DNA of 64,000 nt from Bacteroidia bacterium (GTDB taxonomy: Bacteria > Bacteroidota > Bacteroidia > B-17B0 > Aurantibacillaceae). The notes below the pieces were generated by a model. It had not been told where the DNA came from and did not search any database. It saw nothing but the letters and a program-made list of their open reading frames with translations. The DNA lies in the NCBI GenBank assembly GCA_026415195.1, contig JAOAHO010000001.1, forward strand, positions 1-64,000. Reading direction: 5' to 3'. Positions 51,354 to 61,674 of this stretch are shown here, in pieces; the first letter of the stretch is position 1, and each line of letters starts with the position of its first letter. The translations under genes and the position numbers were made by a program.

Positions 51354-53014
51354 CCGGTTTTCCTGAATTGATACTGGTAAATTTGGTAAATGAAAGAACC
51401 CACATTATCCAGGCCTGTTTGAAAGTCGGGACGGATAAATAATAATTTTACAAAATCATCGGAATATTTGATTTGGGTTTGGTTCAGGAAATTCAGCCCA
51501 TAATCTTTTAACATTTTGGCTAAAAAATTTCCCAGTGATTTTCCAAGACGCGCATAATCGCCGGGGGCAACATTAAAGATGCTTCTGTATTTGTCTGCAA
51601 ACAATGAATCGGGCCTGGCATCGAATTCGGTGAAAGCAGGAAAAGTAAATTGAAAATAATTCAGATATTCCTGATCGATATTCTCAAATTCCAGCAAAGA
51701 TCGTAATCCAAGGAGCATCACATTCTTTTTCTGTGAAGCCAGATGAAGTTGGGTAATGAAATCAGTCATTAAAACTTTGTTTTGGCTTAATGTAATAATG
51801 GCGGTTTTTTCATTTGCATCGATAAACTTTTTGAGTTCTGACATGTTACGAAGCACTGGCAATGAATCGCGTTTTCCGTTGGCAATGTTTTTTGCAAGAA
51901 ATGCCTGTTTGAATAACCGTATGTAGGTTTGTTCTTTTAAATCTTTGAGTGAAGCCTGAAAACAAACGGGTTTGTATTTCAATGGGATCAAGGAATCAGC
52001 AATGAATTTGGCCAGGTTTTCCGCCATGGTTTGTTGAGAGGTGATGAATTTTAGTGCCAGCGGATATTCATGGAGAAATTTGTTGTGTGAAATCCACGGA
52101 CTGATGAGCGGGATATTTTTAGTTTTGGATATTTGGGTTACGATATTAATATGCTCGGGAAAATAGGGGCCGATAATTATATCCGGTGAATGATTGTTCA
52201 TGAATTTTTTCCAATAAGGCTCGAAAATTGAATCGGGGGCGGCTTCATGGACGTATTTTATTTGTATTTGATAATCTTCGGGAAGTGAAGCCCGTAATCC
52301 ATATTCCAACCCCCACGCAAAATCAACCACCGTTGAGGCTTCATCAGGAAAAGGAATATTTTTTTCCCACTCGGCCGGAGTTTGATTTTCTGCTTCAGGG
52401 TGAAGGAAGGGTAGTAGCAGGACTAAAACATAACTTTTTTTATTTTCAAATGTAACCGAAGGAGCAGCAATTAAAGTAATTCCTTCTGCCACATTTCCCT
52501 GAAAATTTTTATTTCTGAATTTTTCTGCTAATTCCCTTGCCGTTTCATCGGGCAACTTTTTCAGTCTTAACACCGTTCCTTCTGGAAGATTTTCAGGGTT
52601 GAGTCCCGGGTTCATATCCAGAATTTCCTGACGGGTTAGTTTGAATTGTTTTTGAATGGAGTAGAAGGTCTCACCTTTTTTGACGGTATAGGTTTCGGGA
52701 ACCTGAATATTTATTGTATGGTTATTTGGTGTAATGGTAGTGGGAGTGGAGGGGGTAGTTGAAAAAGAGGGATCGGGGATAAAAATTTTCTGACCTGCTT
52801 TAAGGCCATTGGTCCGGATATCGGGATTGTAATTCAGGATGATTTCCTGAGTTGTGTTAAATTTTTTGGAGATACCGTAAAGGCTTTCTTTTTTTTGAAC
52901 CTCGTAAAGTAAGCAGGGTTTACTATCGGGACAAAGGGTGGGGGTTCCTTGTGAAAAAAGGTAGGATATAGATAAAACAAAAACGGTAATGGAAATTTTC
53001 AGGTTGATTTTCAT
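51344..53014 (-). CDS. Secreted protein with two LysM domains and a type I periplasmic-binding fold
   Basis: 556 residues from ATG 53014, which overlaps the guaA stop as ATGA. Signal peptide about 1-20 ([11 protein letters not shown]). LysM 1 at about 35-80 ([19 protein letters not shown]) and LysM 2 at about 110-155 ([19 protein letters not shown]) bind peptidoglycan. Residues about 185-556 look like a leucine-binding-type substrate-binding domain ([29 protein letters not shown] is split across its hinge). Known as the PBP1-LysM type in Bacteroidota; ligand unknown. Between guaA and hemF in one operon. Confidence 0.88.
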   Translation of the reverse strand: MKINLKISITVFVLSISYLFSQGTPTLCPDSKPCLLYEVQKKESLYGISKKFNTTQEIILNYNPDIRTNGLKAGQKIFIPDPSFSTTPSTPTTITPNNHTINIQVPETYTVKKGETFYSIQKQFKLTRQEILDMNPGLNPENLPEGTVLRLKKLPDETARELAEKFRNKNFQGNVAEGITLIAAPSVTFENKKSYVLVLLLPFLHPEAENQTPAEWEKNIPFPDEASTVVDFAWGLEYGLRASLPEDYQIQIKYVHEAAPDSIFEPYWKKFMNNHSPDIIIGPYFPEHINIVTQISKTKNIPLISPWISHNKFLHEYPLALKFITSQQTMAENLAKFIADSLIPLKYKPVCFQASLKDLKEQTYIRLFKQAFLAKNIANGKRDSLPVLRNMSELKKFIDANEKTAIITLSQNKVLMTDFITQLHLASQKKNVMLLGLRSLLEFENIDQEYLNYFQFTFPAFTEFDARPDSLFADKYRSIFNVAPGDYARLGKSLGNFLAKMLKDYGLNFLNQTQIKYSDDFVKLLFIRPDFQTGLDNVGSFIYQIYQYQFRKTGWN

Positions 53015-54543
53015 TCCCATTCTATGGTTGCAGGAGGTTTGGAACTGATATCATATACCACACGGTTTATGCCTTTCACTTTATTGATGATGTCGTTGGA
53101 TATTTTTCCCAACAGGTCATAGGGCATCGGATACCAGTCGGCGGTCATGCCGTCGGTGCTGGTTACGGCCCGTAAAGCCACTACATATTCGTAGGTTCGT
53201 TCATCTCCCATCACCCCCACACTTTTGGTATCGAGAAGGATGGTACCTGCTTGCCAAATTTTTTGGTAATGTCCCGATTGTTTGAGGTGATGAATATAAA
53301 GGTCATCAGCTTCCTGAATTAAGCGTAATTTTTCTTCTGTAATTTCACCTATGATGCGGATGGCAAGGCCGGGCCCCGGGAAGGGATGCCTTTGGAGTAT
53401 GATATCCGGAAGCCCGAGTTCCTTTCCTATTTTTCTGACTTCATCCTTAAAAAGAAATTTTAAGGGTTCCAGAACTTTCAGGTTCATCTTTTCCGGAAGT
53501 CCGCCTACGTTATGATGTGATTTGATAGTTGCCGATGGCCCTTTAACACTGAGACTTTCAATTACATCTGGGTAAATTGTGCCTTGGGCTAACCAACGTA
53601 CGTTGCTAAATTTTTTGCTTTCACGTTCAAATACATCAATAAATTTTTTTCCAATAATTTTTCTTTTTTGTTCCGGATCGGAAATGCCCTTTAGTGCCTC
53701 CAGAAATTCTTTTGCGGCATCCACTCCGTGAACTTCCAACCCCATTTGCCTGTAGGCATCCAGAACATTTTTAAATTCATTCTTTCTTAAGAGTCCGTTA
53801 TTAACAAAAATCGGATGCAGGCGTTTGCCGATAGCTTTGTGAATAAGGAAAGCGGCCACGCTGCTGTCTACACCGCCGCTTAAGGCCAACACCACTTCTT
53901 CATTCTGAACAACAGAACGAATGTTTTCGATGGACTCTTCAATGAAATGAGCAGGTGTCCAATCTCCTTTCGCACCGCAAATTTCATACACAAAATTTTT
54001 AAGGATATTTATGCCGTATTCAGAATGATAGACCTCCGGATGGAACTGTATTCCGAAAACTTTTTGATTTTGAAATTCATAGGCCGCTACGGGGATATTT
54101 TCGGTTTTGGCAATGACGTTAGTGTTCGAAGGCAATTCGGTAATACTGTCACCATGGCTCATCCATACTGTCGACTCTTCGGGTATTCCGGCAAACAAAG
54201 GATGGTCTTTTTTTTGGATGATTAATTTGGATTTTCCATATTCACGATGCATGGATCGTTCCACTTTACCTCCGTTCACATGCGCAAGCCACTGAGCACC
54301 GTAACAAATTCCAAGCAATGGCAAGGTTTGGTATTGATAATTTAAATGTGGATTAGGTGCTCCTTCCTGATGAACGGAATATGGACTTCCGCTAAGAATT
54401 ATTCCTTTGGTGTTTTCATCATAGGGCGGAATTTTGTTGTAAGGATAAATTTCACAATAAACGTTCAATTCCCTGATTTTTCTGGCAATTAACTGAGTGT
54501 ATTGCGAACCAAAATCGATTATGATGATTTTCTGGTGGTGCAT
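53011..54543 (-). CDS. guaA: GMP synthase (glutamine-hydrolysing)
   Basis: 510 residues. Residues 1-190 are the glutaminase ([17 protein letters not shown] nucleophile; [12 protein letters not shown] His/Glu). The ATP pyrophosphatase domain has [18 protein letters not shown]. The C-terminal dimerisation domain ends in the canonical KPPATIEWE. Converts XMP to GMP. First gene of the guaA-LysM-hemF operon, with a -7 element ending five bases before the ATG. Confidence 0.98.
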   Translation of the reverse strand: MHHQKIIIIDFGSQYTQLIARKIRELNVYCEIYPYNKIPPYDENTKGIILSGSPYSVHQEGAPNPHLNYQYQTLPLLGICYGAQWLAHVNGGKVERSMHREYGKSKLIIQKKDHPLFAGIPEESTVWMSHGDSITELPSNTNVIAKTENIPVAAYEFQNQKVFGIQFHPEVYHSEYGINILKNFVYEICGAKGDWTPAHFIEESIENIRSVVQNEEVVLALSGGVDSSVAAFLIHKAIGKRLHPIFVNNGLLRKNEFKNVLDAYRQMGLEVHGVDAAKEFLEALKGISDPEQKRKIIGKKFIDVFERESKKFSNVRWLAQGTIYPDVIESLSVKGPSATIKSHHNVGGLPEKMNLKVLEPLKFLFKDEVRKIGKELGLPDIILQRHPFPGPGLAIRIIGEITEEKLRLIQEADDLYIHHLKQSGHYQKIWQAGTILLDTKSVGVMGDERTYEYVVALRAVTSTDGMTADWYPMPYDLLGKISNDIINKVKGINRVVYDISSKPPATIEWE

Positions 54544-54548
54544 TGGAG

Positions 54549-54556
54549 CAAAAATA
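54549..54556 (-). promoter_or_regulatory. TAnnTTTG -7 element of guaA
   Basis: TATTTTTG on the minus strand, five bases before the guaA ATG, which predicts a leaderless or near-leaderless mRNA. Confidence 0.5.
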
Positions 54557-54732
54557 AGGTTTTAGATAAATAATTTCAGACTTTATTCCTCAAACACAGG
54601 AAAATCCATCAAAAAAATAGTTAAATTCTTAAAACAATTCTTTCATGGAAAATAGAATTAATCTTTTTGTAATTTATTCTTATAACATGCTTTTTTCATT
54701 TAGGAAATCCTTTGCAGTGCATATATTTTCCC

Positions 54733-54740
54733 TATATTTG
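54733..54740 (+). promoter_or_regulatory. TAnnTTTG -7 element of tRNA-Leu
   Basis: TATATTTG, 12 bases before the mature tRNA 5' end. Confidence 0.55.
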
Positions 54741-54752
54741 CTCTTGTTTTTT

Positions 54753-54836
54753 GCCCGGATGGCGGAATAGGTAGACGCGTTGGTCTCAAAAACCAATGGA
54801 TTAACATCCTTGCCGGTTCGAGTCCGGCTCCGGGTA
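54753..54836 (+). tRNA. tRNA-Leu (CAA anticodon)
   Basis: 84 bases, class II with a long variable arm (TGGATTAACATCCT). Acceptor GCCCGGA/TCCGGGT, anticodon stem TTGGT/ACCAA with loop CTCAAAA (anticodon CAA at 54787-54789, codon UUG), T-arm GCCGG-TTCGAGT-CCGGC, discriminator A. CCA is not encoded. Confidence 0.96.
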
Positions 54837-54860
54837 CTCCCGAAAAAAATTCCAATTTTT

Positions 54861-56783
54861 TTATTCCAACCATTCCCAGGCTGACACATAAAAGTTGTTT
54901 TTCATACAATAATCCAATGCCTTAGCCAAATAGGGGCTACCTTGCAACGTTGAACTGTCGCCGATGATGACAAGTTTTTTCCTTGCACGGCTGAAAGCCA
55001 CATTTAACCTTCTGTCATCCGACAAAAAGCCTAATTCCCCTTTTGGATTACTTCTAACCAACGAAACGATAATGATGTCTTTTTCTCCGCCCTGAAAACC
55101 ATCCACAGTTTGAATTTGAATACGTTGTGAGATGATGTTTTGACGATAAACGTCTTCTGATAACAAATTCCGGATATATGAAATTTGAGCCTTGTAAGGG
55201 GATATCACTCCGATATCCGTCAGGAATTCCGGTTCATAATGTTCCCATAAAAAATTCAAATATTTTTTTACCATTCCTGCTTCCCCTTCATTAAACCTGC
55301 TTAAAGTTTTTTCATCAATGGCTTCCTCAAATCCCATACCTGCCGTGTCTATCCACAAACAGGGTTTAAAAAATCCTTCTCCGTTATCCCTCTGGAAATA
55401 CTGATAGGAAATGGTGGCATCAGAAAAAAGCTTCCCCTCATACATTCCGTGGCTCACCAATTCCTGTATGGGCAAATTCATCCGGTATTGTTGCAATAAG
55501 GTATAATGCCTGTTTTGAATACGTAACAGTTTGTCGGCCACTGTGGTTTCATATCCCAGTTTTTTGGCTTTTTCCGATCTGCATACCGGAGGCAATTGAA
55601 AAGGATCGCCAAATAAAATTATGTTTTTGCTTCTGCGCGCGCACATCCAGAACATGGGTTCAGGCATTTGCGCAGCTTCGTCGGCCAGGCAAATATCCCA
55701 TTGAAAGTTTTGCAAATGCTTGTGATCGAGGTTTACGGGGGTGGATAACAGGATTTGTGTATTGGTAATAACATCTAATTCCATGAAATCCTCCAGTTCT
55801 TTCAGCTCTTTTTTGAGGGCATTCAATTCGTCTTTTAAAAACGATTTGGTTTCTCTTTTTTCTTTGGTAAAATTTCTGTGATATACAGAAAGCTCTTTGT
55901 GAATTTGTTCGATATTCAACCGGATATTTTTCCATTCTTTGGCGTAGATGGATTTTTGTTTTTTCATGTCCATGGAAAATTCCCAGACTTCCGGTGTTGC
56001 CCTGGCAGGATGCCCTAATCTGACAAAGTCTAAATTTTTTTTTACCAGTCGCATTCCAATCACGTCCAATGCGACATTTGAAGGAGCTGTTATTAAAATT
56101 TTTTTACCCTGTTGCTGAAAAATGTTGGCCGATTCCGTCAGTACGGTGGTTTTTCCGGTACCGGGCGGGCCATGGACCAAAAACAGACCGTCGGAATTCA
56201 GAGCATGGTGTAGAGCTTCAATTTGAGATTGATTTAGCGCTTCGGAGATATGAAAGGTATTTTTTTTATTTATTTTAAGTGTTTTTTTTTCATGCAGAAT
56301 ATTAAAATAGTTGTCTAAATGCCTATTGTTAGATTGGAGTATGGCCTTAAGTTCTTTTTTCAGGGTGAAATAAGTTTTATCATCGGGCAAGGGAAAGAGT
56401 GAAGGGTCGGAAATTTCATGCCATTTTTCGAAAAATTCCAATCGCATCATTACTTCAATTCGATTTGACAATACTTTATATAGTACTCCGTTAAGACCTT
56501 CATGATTTTTAGTTTTCAGACATCGAACCGACACCGGGCTGCCTTGCTTTGCCCATTCCGGAAATTCTTTCTGATTCTGAAATTCCCATTTTATTAACAT
56601 GTACTCGGCTTGCAGTACTTCAAATTCATAGGAAGGCAAGGGATAAATTATTTGATTTAAAGCAATTTGCTTTTGTATGTCTGTATGAAAAATACGTTGA
56701 ATATAATCTTTTTCAGCTTCCCATTCATGATTTAAGGCAAAAATAAGGTTTTGAATAGTGTCAAGATAGGGATGGGTTTTCAT
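54861..56783 (-). CDS. SF1 (Upf1/IGHMBP2-like) helicase
   Basis: 640 residues. Q motif near LNQSQIEALHHAL, Walker A GPPGTGKT at 205-212, motif Ia ILITAPSNVALDVI, Walker B LADEAAQMPEP (DEAA form of the Upf1 group), motif III GDPFQLPPV, motif V VDGFQGGEKDIIIVSLVRSN, motif VI LNVAFSRARKKLVIIGD. The N-terminal 180 residues form the beta-barrel-like region of this group. Acts on DNA or RNA; target unknown. Its start overlaps the desaturase end by 23 bases. Last gene of the gldF block. Confidence 0.94.
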   Translation of the reverse strand: MKTHPYLDTIQNLIFALNHEWEAEKDYIQRIFHTDIQKQIALNQIIYPLPSYEFEVLQAEYMLIKWEFQNQKEFPEWAKQGSPVSVRCLKTKNHEGLNGVLYKVLSNRIEVMMRLEFFEKWHEISDPSLFPLPDDKTYFTLKKELKAILQSNNRHLDNYFNILHEKKTLKINKKNTFHISEALNQSQIEALHHALNSDGLFLVHGPPGTGKTTVLTESANIFQQQGKKILITAPSNVALDVIGMRLVKKNLDFVRLGHPARATPEVWEFSMDMKKQKSIYAKEWKNIRLNIEQIHKELSVYHRNFTKEKRETKSFLKDELNALKKELKELEDFMELDVITNTQILLSTPVNLDHKHLQNFQWDICLADEAAQMPEPMFWMCARRSKNIILFGDPFQLPPVCRSEKAKKLGYETTVADKLLRIQNRHYTLLQQYRMNLPIQELVSHGMYEGKLFSDATISYQYFQRDNGEGFFKPCLWIDTAGMGFEEAIDEKTLSRFNEGEAGMVKKYLNFLWEHYEPEFLTDIGVISPYKAQISYIRNLLSEDVYRQNIISQRIQIQTVDGFQGGEKDIIIVSLVRSNPKGELGFLSDDRRLNVAFSRARKKLVIIGDSSTLQGSPYLAKALDYCMKNNFYVSAWEWLE

Positions 56784-57654
56784 TCAGGAATTCTCTTCGA
56801 AGTTCACGGCTTGTTTTGGTAGAACCGTCGGGGCTCCAACCGGGAGGACCAAAAACGGCCATAAATTTATCTCTGTGCTTCTTGTGTTTTTTTAGGTCTT
56901 TCAGGATGTTTTTCCATTCATGAAAAACTACATGCAAAGGATGATGTGATTCCAGGTTTTTGGTGAGCCCGTATTTGACGGGGACTTCAGGAATTTCCTT
57001 CTGGAAAGTTCCGAACATTTTATCCCAGATTATCAGCGCCATGCCCATGTTCCTGTCCAGGTAAAGGGCATTGGAAGCATGATGCACGCGATGATGGGAA
57101 GGAGTTACCAAAATATGTTCGAATGGTCCGAGGTTTCCTACCAGGCGTGTGTGAACTAGGATGCCCCAAATTTGGGTGGCACTGTACATGAAAAGGATAT
57201 CCAATGGTTCAAACCCGCACCAGGCGATGGGGATAAAATATAAAAACCGGTACAAAGGCTGGAAAACAGAAGAGCGAAATCCTACACTAAAATTGAATTG
57301 CTCGCTGCTGTGATGGGTTACATGAATGGCCCAGAAAAAACGGCAGTAGTGATCGATGCGGTGAAGCCAATAGTACATGAAATCTTCAAATAGAAAAAGC
57401 AACAGCCAATACATTATGGCATTTTGCGGAGCCGAGGTAATTTTATTTTCAAAGAAAAATGACAGAACATAAAGCGTAAATGCTCTGAAAATAACATCCA
57501 ATCCCATGTTAAGCAACATCAGATAAATGTTTTCAATCGTGTCTTTCCATGTATAAGTTTTAATTTTCCTGAAAGAACTAAATATGATTTCCAGCCCGAT
57601 GACGATGATATAAATCGGTGTTGAAATAAGTACCAGCAAAAAGTCTCTGTCCAT
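56761..57654 (-). CDS. Sterol desaturase/fatty acid hydroxylase-family protein
   Basis: 297 residues, about four helices. Diiron histidine motifs: HRIDH, HVTHHS and HRVHHA, the HxxxH, HxxHH, HxxHH set of membrane hydroxylases. Likely acts on a lipid or carotenoid in the inner membrane with oxygen. The substrate is unknown. Three bases after folB, overlapping the helicase gene. Confidence 0.92.
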   Translation of the reverse strand: MDRDFLLVLISTPIYIIVIGLEIIFSSFRKIKTYTWKDTIENIYLMLLNMGLDVIFRAFTLYVLSFFFENKITSAPQNAIMYWLLLFLFEDFMYYWLHRIDHYCRFFWAIHVTHHSSEQFNFSVGFRSSVFQPLYRFLYFIPIAWCGFEPLDILFMYSATQIWGILVHTRLVGNLGPFEHILVTPSHHRVHHASNALYLDRNMGMALIIWDKMFGTFQKEIPEVPVKYGLTKNLESHHPLHVVFHEWKNILKDLKKHKKHRDKFMAVFGPPGWSPDGSTKTSRELRREFLNENPSLS

Positions 57655-57657
57655 GGT

Positions 57658-58032
57658 TTAATTTATATCTTCTTCAAGCACAAAGCTCACGCAGCTTACA
57701 TTACCTTCTATGGGCGGCTTCACTTTAGTGATTTCGACTTTTATGTGCCGGATCTTATTGCTGATTTTTTTTAGCTTGCTCATAATTCTGGAGGCAACAT
57801 GTTCAATAAGCCTGGAGCGCTTGCCCATTTCTTCGTTAACAGCTTCATATATCTTAACGTAATCCACGGTATCCGTCAATTCATCCGATTTTAATGCCTC
57901 CGGAACCCTGGCTTCAATTTCTACATTCACCCGGTATTTCCCTCCGATTTTTCCCTCTTCAGTCATACAACCGTGGAAGGCATAAAATTCCATATTTTGA
58001 ATTTTAATGATATGTTTTTGTTCAGAAGGCAT
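57658..58032 (-). CDS. folB: Dihydroneopterin aldolase
   Basis: 124 residues. MEFYAFHGCMTEEGKIGGKYRVNVEIEARV is the FolB opening with the substrate Glu, DTVDYVKIYEAVNEEM follows, and VEITKVKPPIEGNVSCVSFVLEE bears the catalytic lysine. It makes 6-hydroxymethyl-dihydropterin for folate synthesis. Start overlaps gldG by 11 bases. Confidence 0.96.
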   Translation of the reverse strand: MPSEQKHIIKIQNMEFYAFHGCMTEEGKIGGKYRVNVEIEARVPEALKSDELTDTVDYVKIYEAVNEEMGKRSRLIEHVASRIMSKLKKISNKIRHIKVEITKVKPPIEGNVSCVSFVLEEDIN

Positions 58033-59713
58033 ATTTTTTCTTTCTGATAAACTCCATTATAATCCAAAGCAAAAATAAAGCCAAAAGAGGAAGGGCAGCA
58101 TTAATGAATTGCCATTTTTTTCTTGATGTTTCTACTTTCTTTTTGTCGAGTAGACGAAGTTCCACTTTTTTACCTCTTAAGTGAATTAATCCTTTATCAT
58201 CAACCAGGTAATGAATGCAGTTTATCAGAAAATCTTTATTACCAAACAATTGTCTGGAAAATTTGTCATATCCCAATATCATGGGAGTACGTGTTTTATA
58301 TGAAACATCGTTTTTGGCGATATCGCCATCGGCCACTACAATCATTTTGGTGGTTTTTCCCTGGTCGATGTACTTGAAATTGGTGTCTTGCAATAATGCA
58401 TAAGGCAGGCGATATTCTACCACACTGCTAAAGGCTCCTTCCAAAAGTACGGCCACAGGACAGTATGAATATTTGTACTGGCGCTCCGGAATTTTAGCCA
58501 TGACACTTCCCAGGGTAACTCGAACTGGAGCATGCAGAATACGGGTGTATTTAGAAGTGGAAAGGAGTATGGTCTTTTTAATATTGGGATTTACGAGTGT
58601 ATCGATGCTTGATATATATTCTGTACGGATAACATCTAAATTTTTCACAATGGGATGGTCGGAATTAGGCTTCAATACAACAAAGTAGGGCCATGGGAAA
58701 AGCTTGAAATTAGGCTGTCCTTTTTTGAAGCCAATGTTAATGGGAATGGGGCTGCATTGCAAATCCTGAATAAGTTGGGGGTTCAGGCGAACACCATACT
58801 TAAATAACATATCTTCGATATTTAACTCGCGATACAATCCCATGGTATATCCTTTTGACTGGAGGGTATCGAGGTTTATATCGATGGGGTCAATAAGCCA
58901 CAGTACTTTTCCGCCTTTCATTATATATTGGTCTATGATGTATTTGTCTTTATCGGAAAAAGCCGAATCGGGTTTGGAAATCACTATGGCATCTGCATCA
59001 CGAAGGGCAAACAATTTGCCGTTAATCTGAATTCGATTAACGTAGTAGTATTCAGATAAAGAACGCATAAAATCGTATTGTTCCAGGGTATCAAGTTCAC
59101 CATGGCCTTCGATAAATGAAATTTCAGGAATTTTTTTTCGTATGAGCATGTAAATATTTTGTGCCAAACCATATTCCAGGTCGCGTATGCTGTTCTGAAG
59201 GTTTTCTTCAGTGGAGTATCCGATTTGTCTTTTAAATATTTGCCAAACCCTTTCTTTTCCTTTGTAATTTAAAATCGCTCCGGGCCAAACAATCCCCTGA
59301 ATCAATTTTCCGTTACGCATTTCCGCAATTTGTTCCGGGATAATGCCTTTTTCATAAAGTTGTTTTTGAAATTGGGCAACTTCTTCCTTAGTGCCTTGTT
59401 CATCGGGATTTATGAATTCATATTGAATTTTGTTGCCGGAATATTGCCTGAACATATCCAGCATTTCGCGTACTTCGTGCTTCAATCGTACAAATCCGGG
59501 CGTGATGTCGGACATTAAGTAAACTTTCACATAAATTTCTTCTTCGAGGGAGTCGAGAAGCTTTTTGGTTTCTTGGTGGATGGTGTAGCGCTTATCTTCT
59601 GTCAGGTCGATACGGAAAAAGAACATATAAGCCAGAAAGTTGGCAAAAAACAATATTGCCAGCAATGAAAGAAAATAAATCAGTCGCCCGTATGTTTTTA
59701 TTCCTTTCTTCAA
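58022..59713 (-). CDS. gldG: Gliding-motility ABC transporter component GldG
   Basis: 563 residues from a TTG start that overlaps the gldF stop (TTGA); no ATG is near. N-terminal helix at about 10-32, then RIDLTEDKRYTIHQETKKLLDSLEEEIYVKVYL, the GldG/GtrI-type motif, a large extracytoplasmic region with INPDEQGTKEE and VLWLIDPI, and a C-terminal helix followed by RKKKYAF. With GldF and the ATPase GldA it forms an ABC transporter linked to Flavobacterium gliding. gldA is not in the window. Confidence 0.92.
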   Translation of the reverse strand: MKKGIKTYGRLIYFLSLLAILFFANFLAYMFFFRIDLTEDKRYTIHQETKKLLDSLEEEIYVKVYLMSDITPGFVRLKHEVREMLDMFRQYSGNKIQYEFINPDEQGTKEEVAQFQKQLYEKGIIPEQIAEMRNGKLIQGIVWPGAILNYKGKERVWQIFKRQIGYSTEENLQNSIRDLEYGLAQNIYMLIRKKIPEISFIEGHGELDTLEQYDFMRSLSEYYYVNRIQINGKLFALRDADAIVISKPDSAFSDKDKYIIDQYIMKGGKVLWLIDPIDINLDTLQSKGYTMGLYRELNIEDMLFKYGVRLNPQLIQDLQCSPIPINIGFKKGQPNFKLFPWPYFVVLKPNSDHPIVKNLDVIRTEYISSIDTLVNPNIKKTILLSTSKYTRILHAPVRVTLGSVMAKIPERQYKYSYCPVAVLLEGAFSSVVEYRLPYALLQDTNFKYIDQGKTTKMIVVADGDIAKNDVSYKTRTPMILGYDKFSRQLFGNKDFLINCIHYLVDDKGLIHLRGKKVELRLLDKKKVETSRKKWQFINAALPLLALFLLWIIMEFIRKKKYAF

Positions 59714-60456
59714 ATGCTTTGATATTTAGATTTTACCGACCACAGCGTCAGAATGTTAAAAGCCCAAATCATGCTTAGGAAATAAAACAAATCGCGCGAG
59801 TCGAGTACACCTTTGCTCAATCCCCTGTAGTGTTCGGCCAGGCCGAGCTTTTGAATAAAATATCCGAACGAACCCAACCAGCCCGATTCGGAAAGCATAT
59901 CAAAGCCCACATATATCAGAAAGCATAGTGTGGCTGCCAGGACGAAAGCCACTACCTGATTGTCGGTTAAGGATGAACAGAAATTTCCGATGGAAATGAA
60001 CACTCCGCCCAAAAATATCAGCCCGATAAGTGCGCCCCAGGTTCCTCCTGCGTCAAGGTTTCCTTTAGGGAATCCCAGTTGATAAACCGTAAAATAATAA
60101 AGAAAAAAAGGCATAATGGAAAGCAAAACCAAAAACCATCCCGCAAAAAACTTTCCCCATATAATGGCGTTCAGCGTGAGGGGCTTCGTCAGCAAGAGTT
60201 CCATGGTGCCTGTTCGCATTTCATCGGAATAGCTTCTCATGGTGATGGAGGGAACCAAAAACAAGAATACCCAAGGAGTGAACTGAAAGTAAGGCTCAAG
60301 AGTGGCATAGCCGTTGTCGAGAATATTCATTCCGCCTGCCTCTGATGGAATGAACCAAAGAAAAAGAAAAGTTAATGTAAAAAAGATCCCCAACGATAAA
60401 TAACCGATTAAGGAAAACAAAAAAACACGGATATCTTTCAGGAAGATAAGGTACAT
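59710..60456 (-). CDS. gldF: Gliding-motility ABC transporter permease GldF
   Basis: 248 residues from ATG 60456; a TTG two codons earlier is less likely. Six helices of the ABC-2 type; PSITMRSYSDEMRTGTMELLLTKPLTLNAIIWGKFFAG is the typical coupling-helix region and PKGNLDAGGTWGALIGLIFLG the loop of GldF proteins. Operon with gldG, folB, a lipid hydroxylase and a helicase. The palindrome CGTAAATTTACG (60468-60479) lies just upstream. Confidence 0.92.
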   Translation of the reverse strand: MYLIFLKDIRVFLFSLIGYLSLGIFFTLTFLFLWFIPSEAGGMNILDNGYATLEPYFQFTPWVFLFLVPSITMRSYSDEMRTGTMELLLTKPLTLNAIIWGKFFAGWFLVLLSIMPFFLYYFTVYQLGFPKGNLDAGGTWGALIGLIFLGGVFISIGNFCSSLTDNQVVAFVLAATLCFLIYVGFDMLSESGWLGSFGYFIQKLGLAEHYRGLSKGVLDSRDLFYFLSMIWAFNILTLWSVKSKYQSI

Positions 60457-60483
60457 AATCAATGGGGCGTAAATTTACGTATT

Positions 60484-61674
60484 TCAAATATCATCATCTT
60501 GTGGCTGGGCATTGGATTTGGCAGAATGGCCCATGATTAAGCCACGAATGATGGAGGTGTAATAGACATGTTTGTCCAGTTGATTACTGAGCATGATGAT
60601 ATAGAGGTCGTCGGCAGGGTAGTAGTGAAAAGCAGAACGGTAACCATGCCACCAGCCATTATGGTAAATATCTTTGTTCAAAGAGTCGGAAGAATTTCTC
60701 AGGCGGAATCCGAGGCCGTAATCTTTGTTTTCATATTCATTTGCCTGAGGGGTTGTAGCTTCCTTGTAGGTTTCTTTGGATAAAATTTTTCCCGTATGTA
60801 AGGCCACTGAAAATTTAAGCAGGTCAGAAGGGGTTGAGAATATTCCTTTGTCTCCCAGAATATAATCGTTGGCATCGGTACTTTCTGGTTTGCCTTTTTT
60901 GGTAAAGGCATGGCAGGTATTGGTGCGCAAATGGCTTTCGGGATAGGTGAATGAATTTTTCATTCCCAGGGGTTCAAAAATTTCTTTTTTTAAAAACATG
61001 GAAAATTTCATGCCGCTTATTTTTTCAACCAGATAGGCCAGCAGTGCATAGTTTGTATTACAATAATGAAATTTTTTTCCCGGTGCAAATAAAGGCTTCA
61101 GGCCCGCATTAATAAAAAGCGCGTACCATTCCGAATTACTGGGATTACTGATTTCCCTGAGTTTAGGCAAAAGGGCATATACATAATTCGGCAATCCGGA
61201 TTGATGGCTAAGCAAATGCCTGATGGTGATGTCGTGGTAGGGAAAATCGGGAAGATAGGTTTGGATGCTGTCATCGAGGCGAAGCAACCCTCGGTCTTTT
61301 AAAATCAAGACCGAGACACCCGTGAAAACCTTGCTGACCGATGCAATCTGAAAAGCAGAATTGGGCTGAATTTTTACTTTAGTTTTTGGGATGGCATATC
61401 CAAAATAATCTTCATAAACTACTTCCCCGCCAATGGCAACCAAAACCGCTCCGTTCAGATGTTTGTTATTGTGCCAGGCCATCAAAGCGGAATCCACCAA
61501 GGGGAGGTTCTTTTTGGCAGTAATCAATTTGATATCGGCTTTTATTTCTTTTACAGGTTCAGTATGGAAGGGTAGGGGAGATTTTCGAACGGCATGAGGA
61601 AAAAAAGAAGTAAGCAGAAATAAGCTCAGAGGTAGAACAACAAAACAAATTATTTTGCGAGAGTTAATGGTCAT
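60484..61674 (-). CDS. Serine hydrolase of the beta-lactamase/class C penicillin-binding family
   Basis: 396 residues. N-terminal helix 8-25 as signal or anchor. Catalytic SxxK at S112-K115 (QIASVSKVFTG), YxN in HYCNTNYALLAYL, and HxG-like HNGWWHGYRS near the end. Members include D,D-peptidases, esterases and beta-lactamases; the sequence does not decide. It overlaps mtgA by 11 bases, which favours a wall-related role. Confidence 0.88.
   Translation of the reverse strand: MTINSRKIICFVVLPLSLFLLTSFFPHAVRKSPLPFHTEPVKEIKADIKLITAKKNLPLVDSALMAWHNNKHLNGAVLVAIGGEVVYEDYFGYAIPKTKVKIQPNSAFQIASVSKVFTGVSVLILKDRGLLRLDDSIQTYLPDFPYHDITIRHLLSHQSGLPNYVYALLPKLREISNPSNSEWYALFINAGLKPLFAPGKKFHYCNTNYALLAYLVEKISGMKFSMFLKKEIFEPLGMKNSFTYPESHLRTNTCHAFTKKGKPESTDANDYILGDKGIFSTPSDLLKFSVALHTGKILSKETYKEATTPQANEYENKDYGLGFRLRNSSDSLNKDIYHNGWWHGYRSAFHYYPADDLYIIMLSNQLDKHVYYTSIIRGLIMGHSAKSNAQPQDDDI

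Noticed and set aside
54680-54909. Two short minus-strand frames over tRNA-Leu
   Set aside because: They run through the tRNA gene and the helicase end; chance frames.
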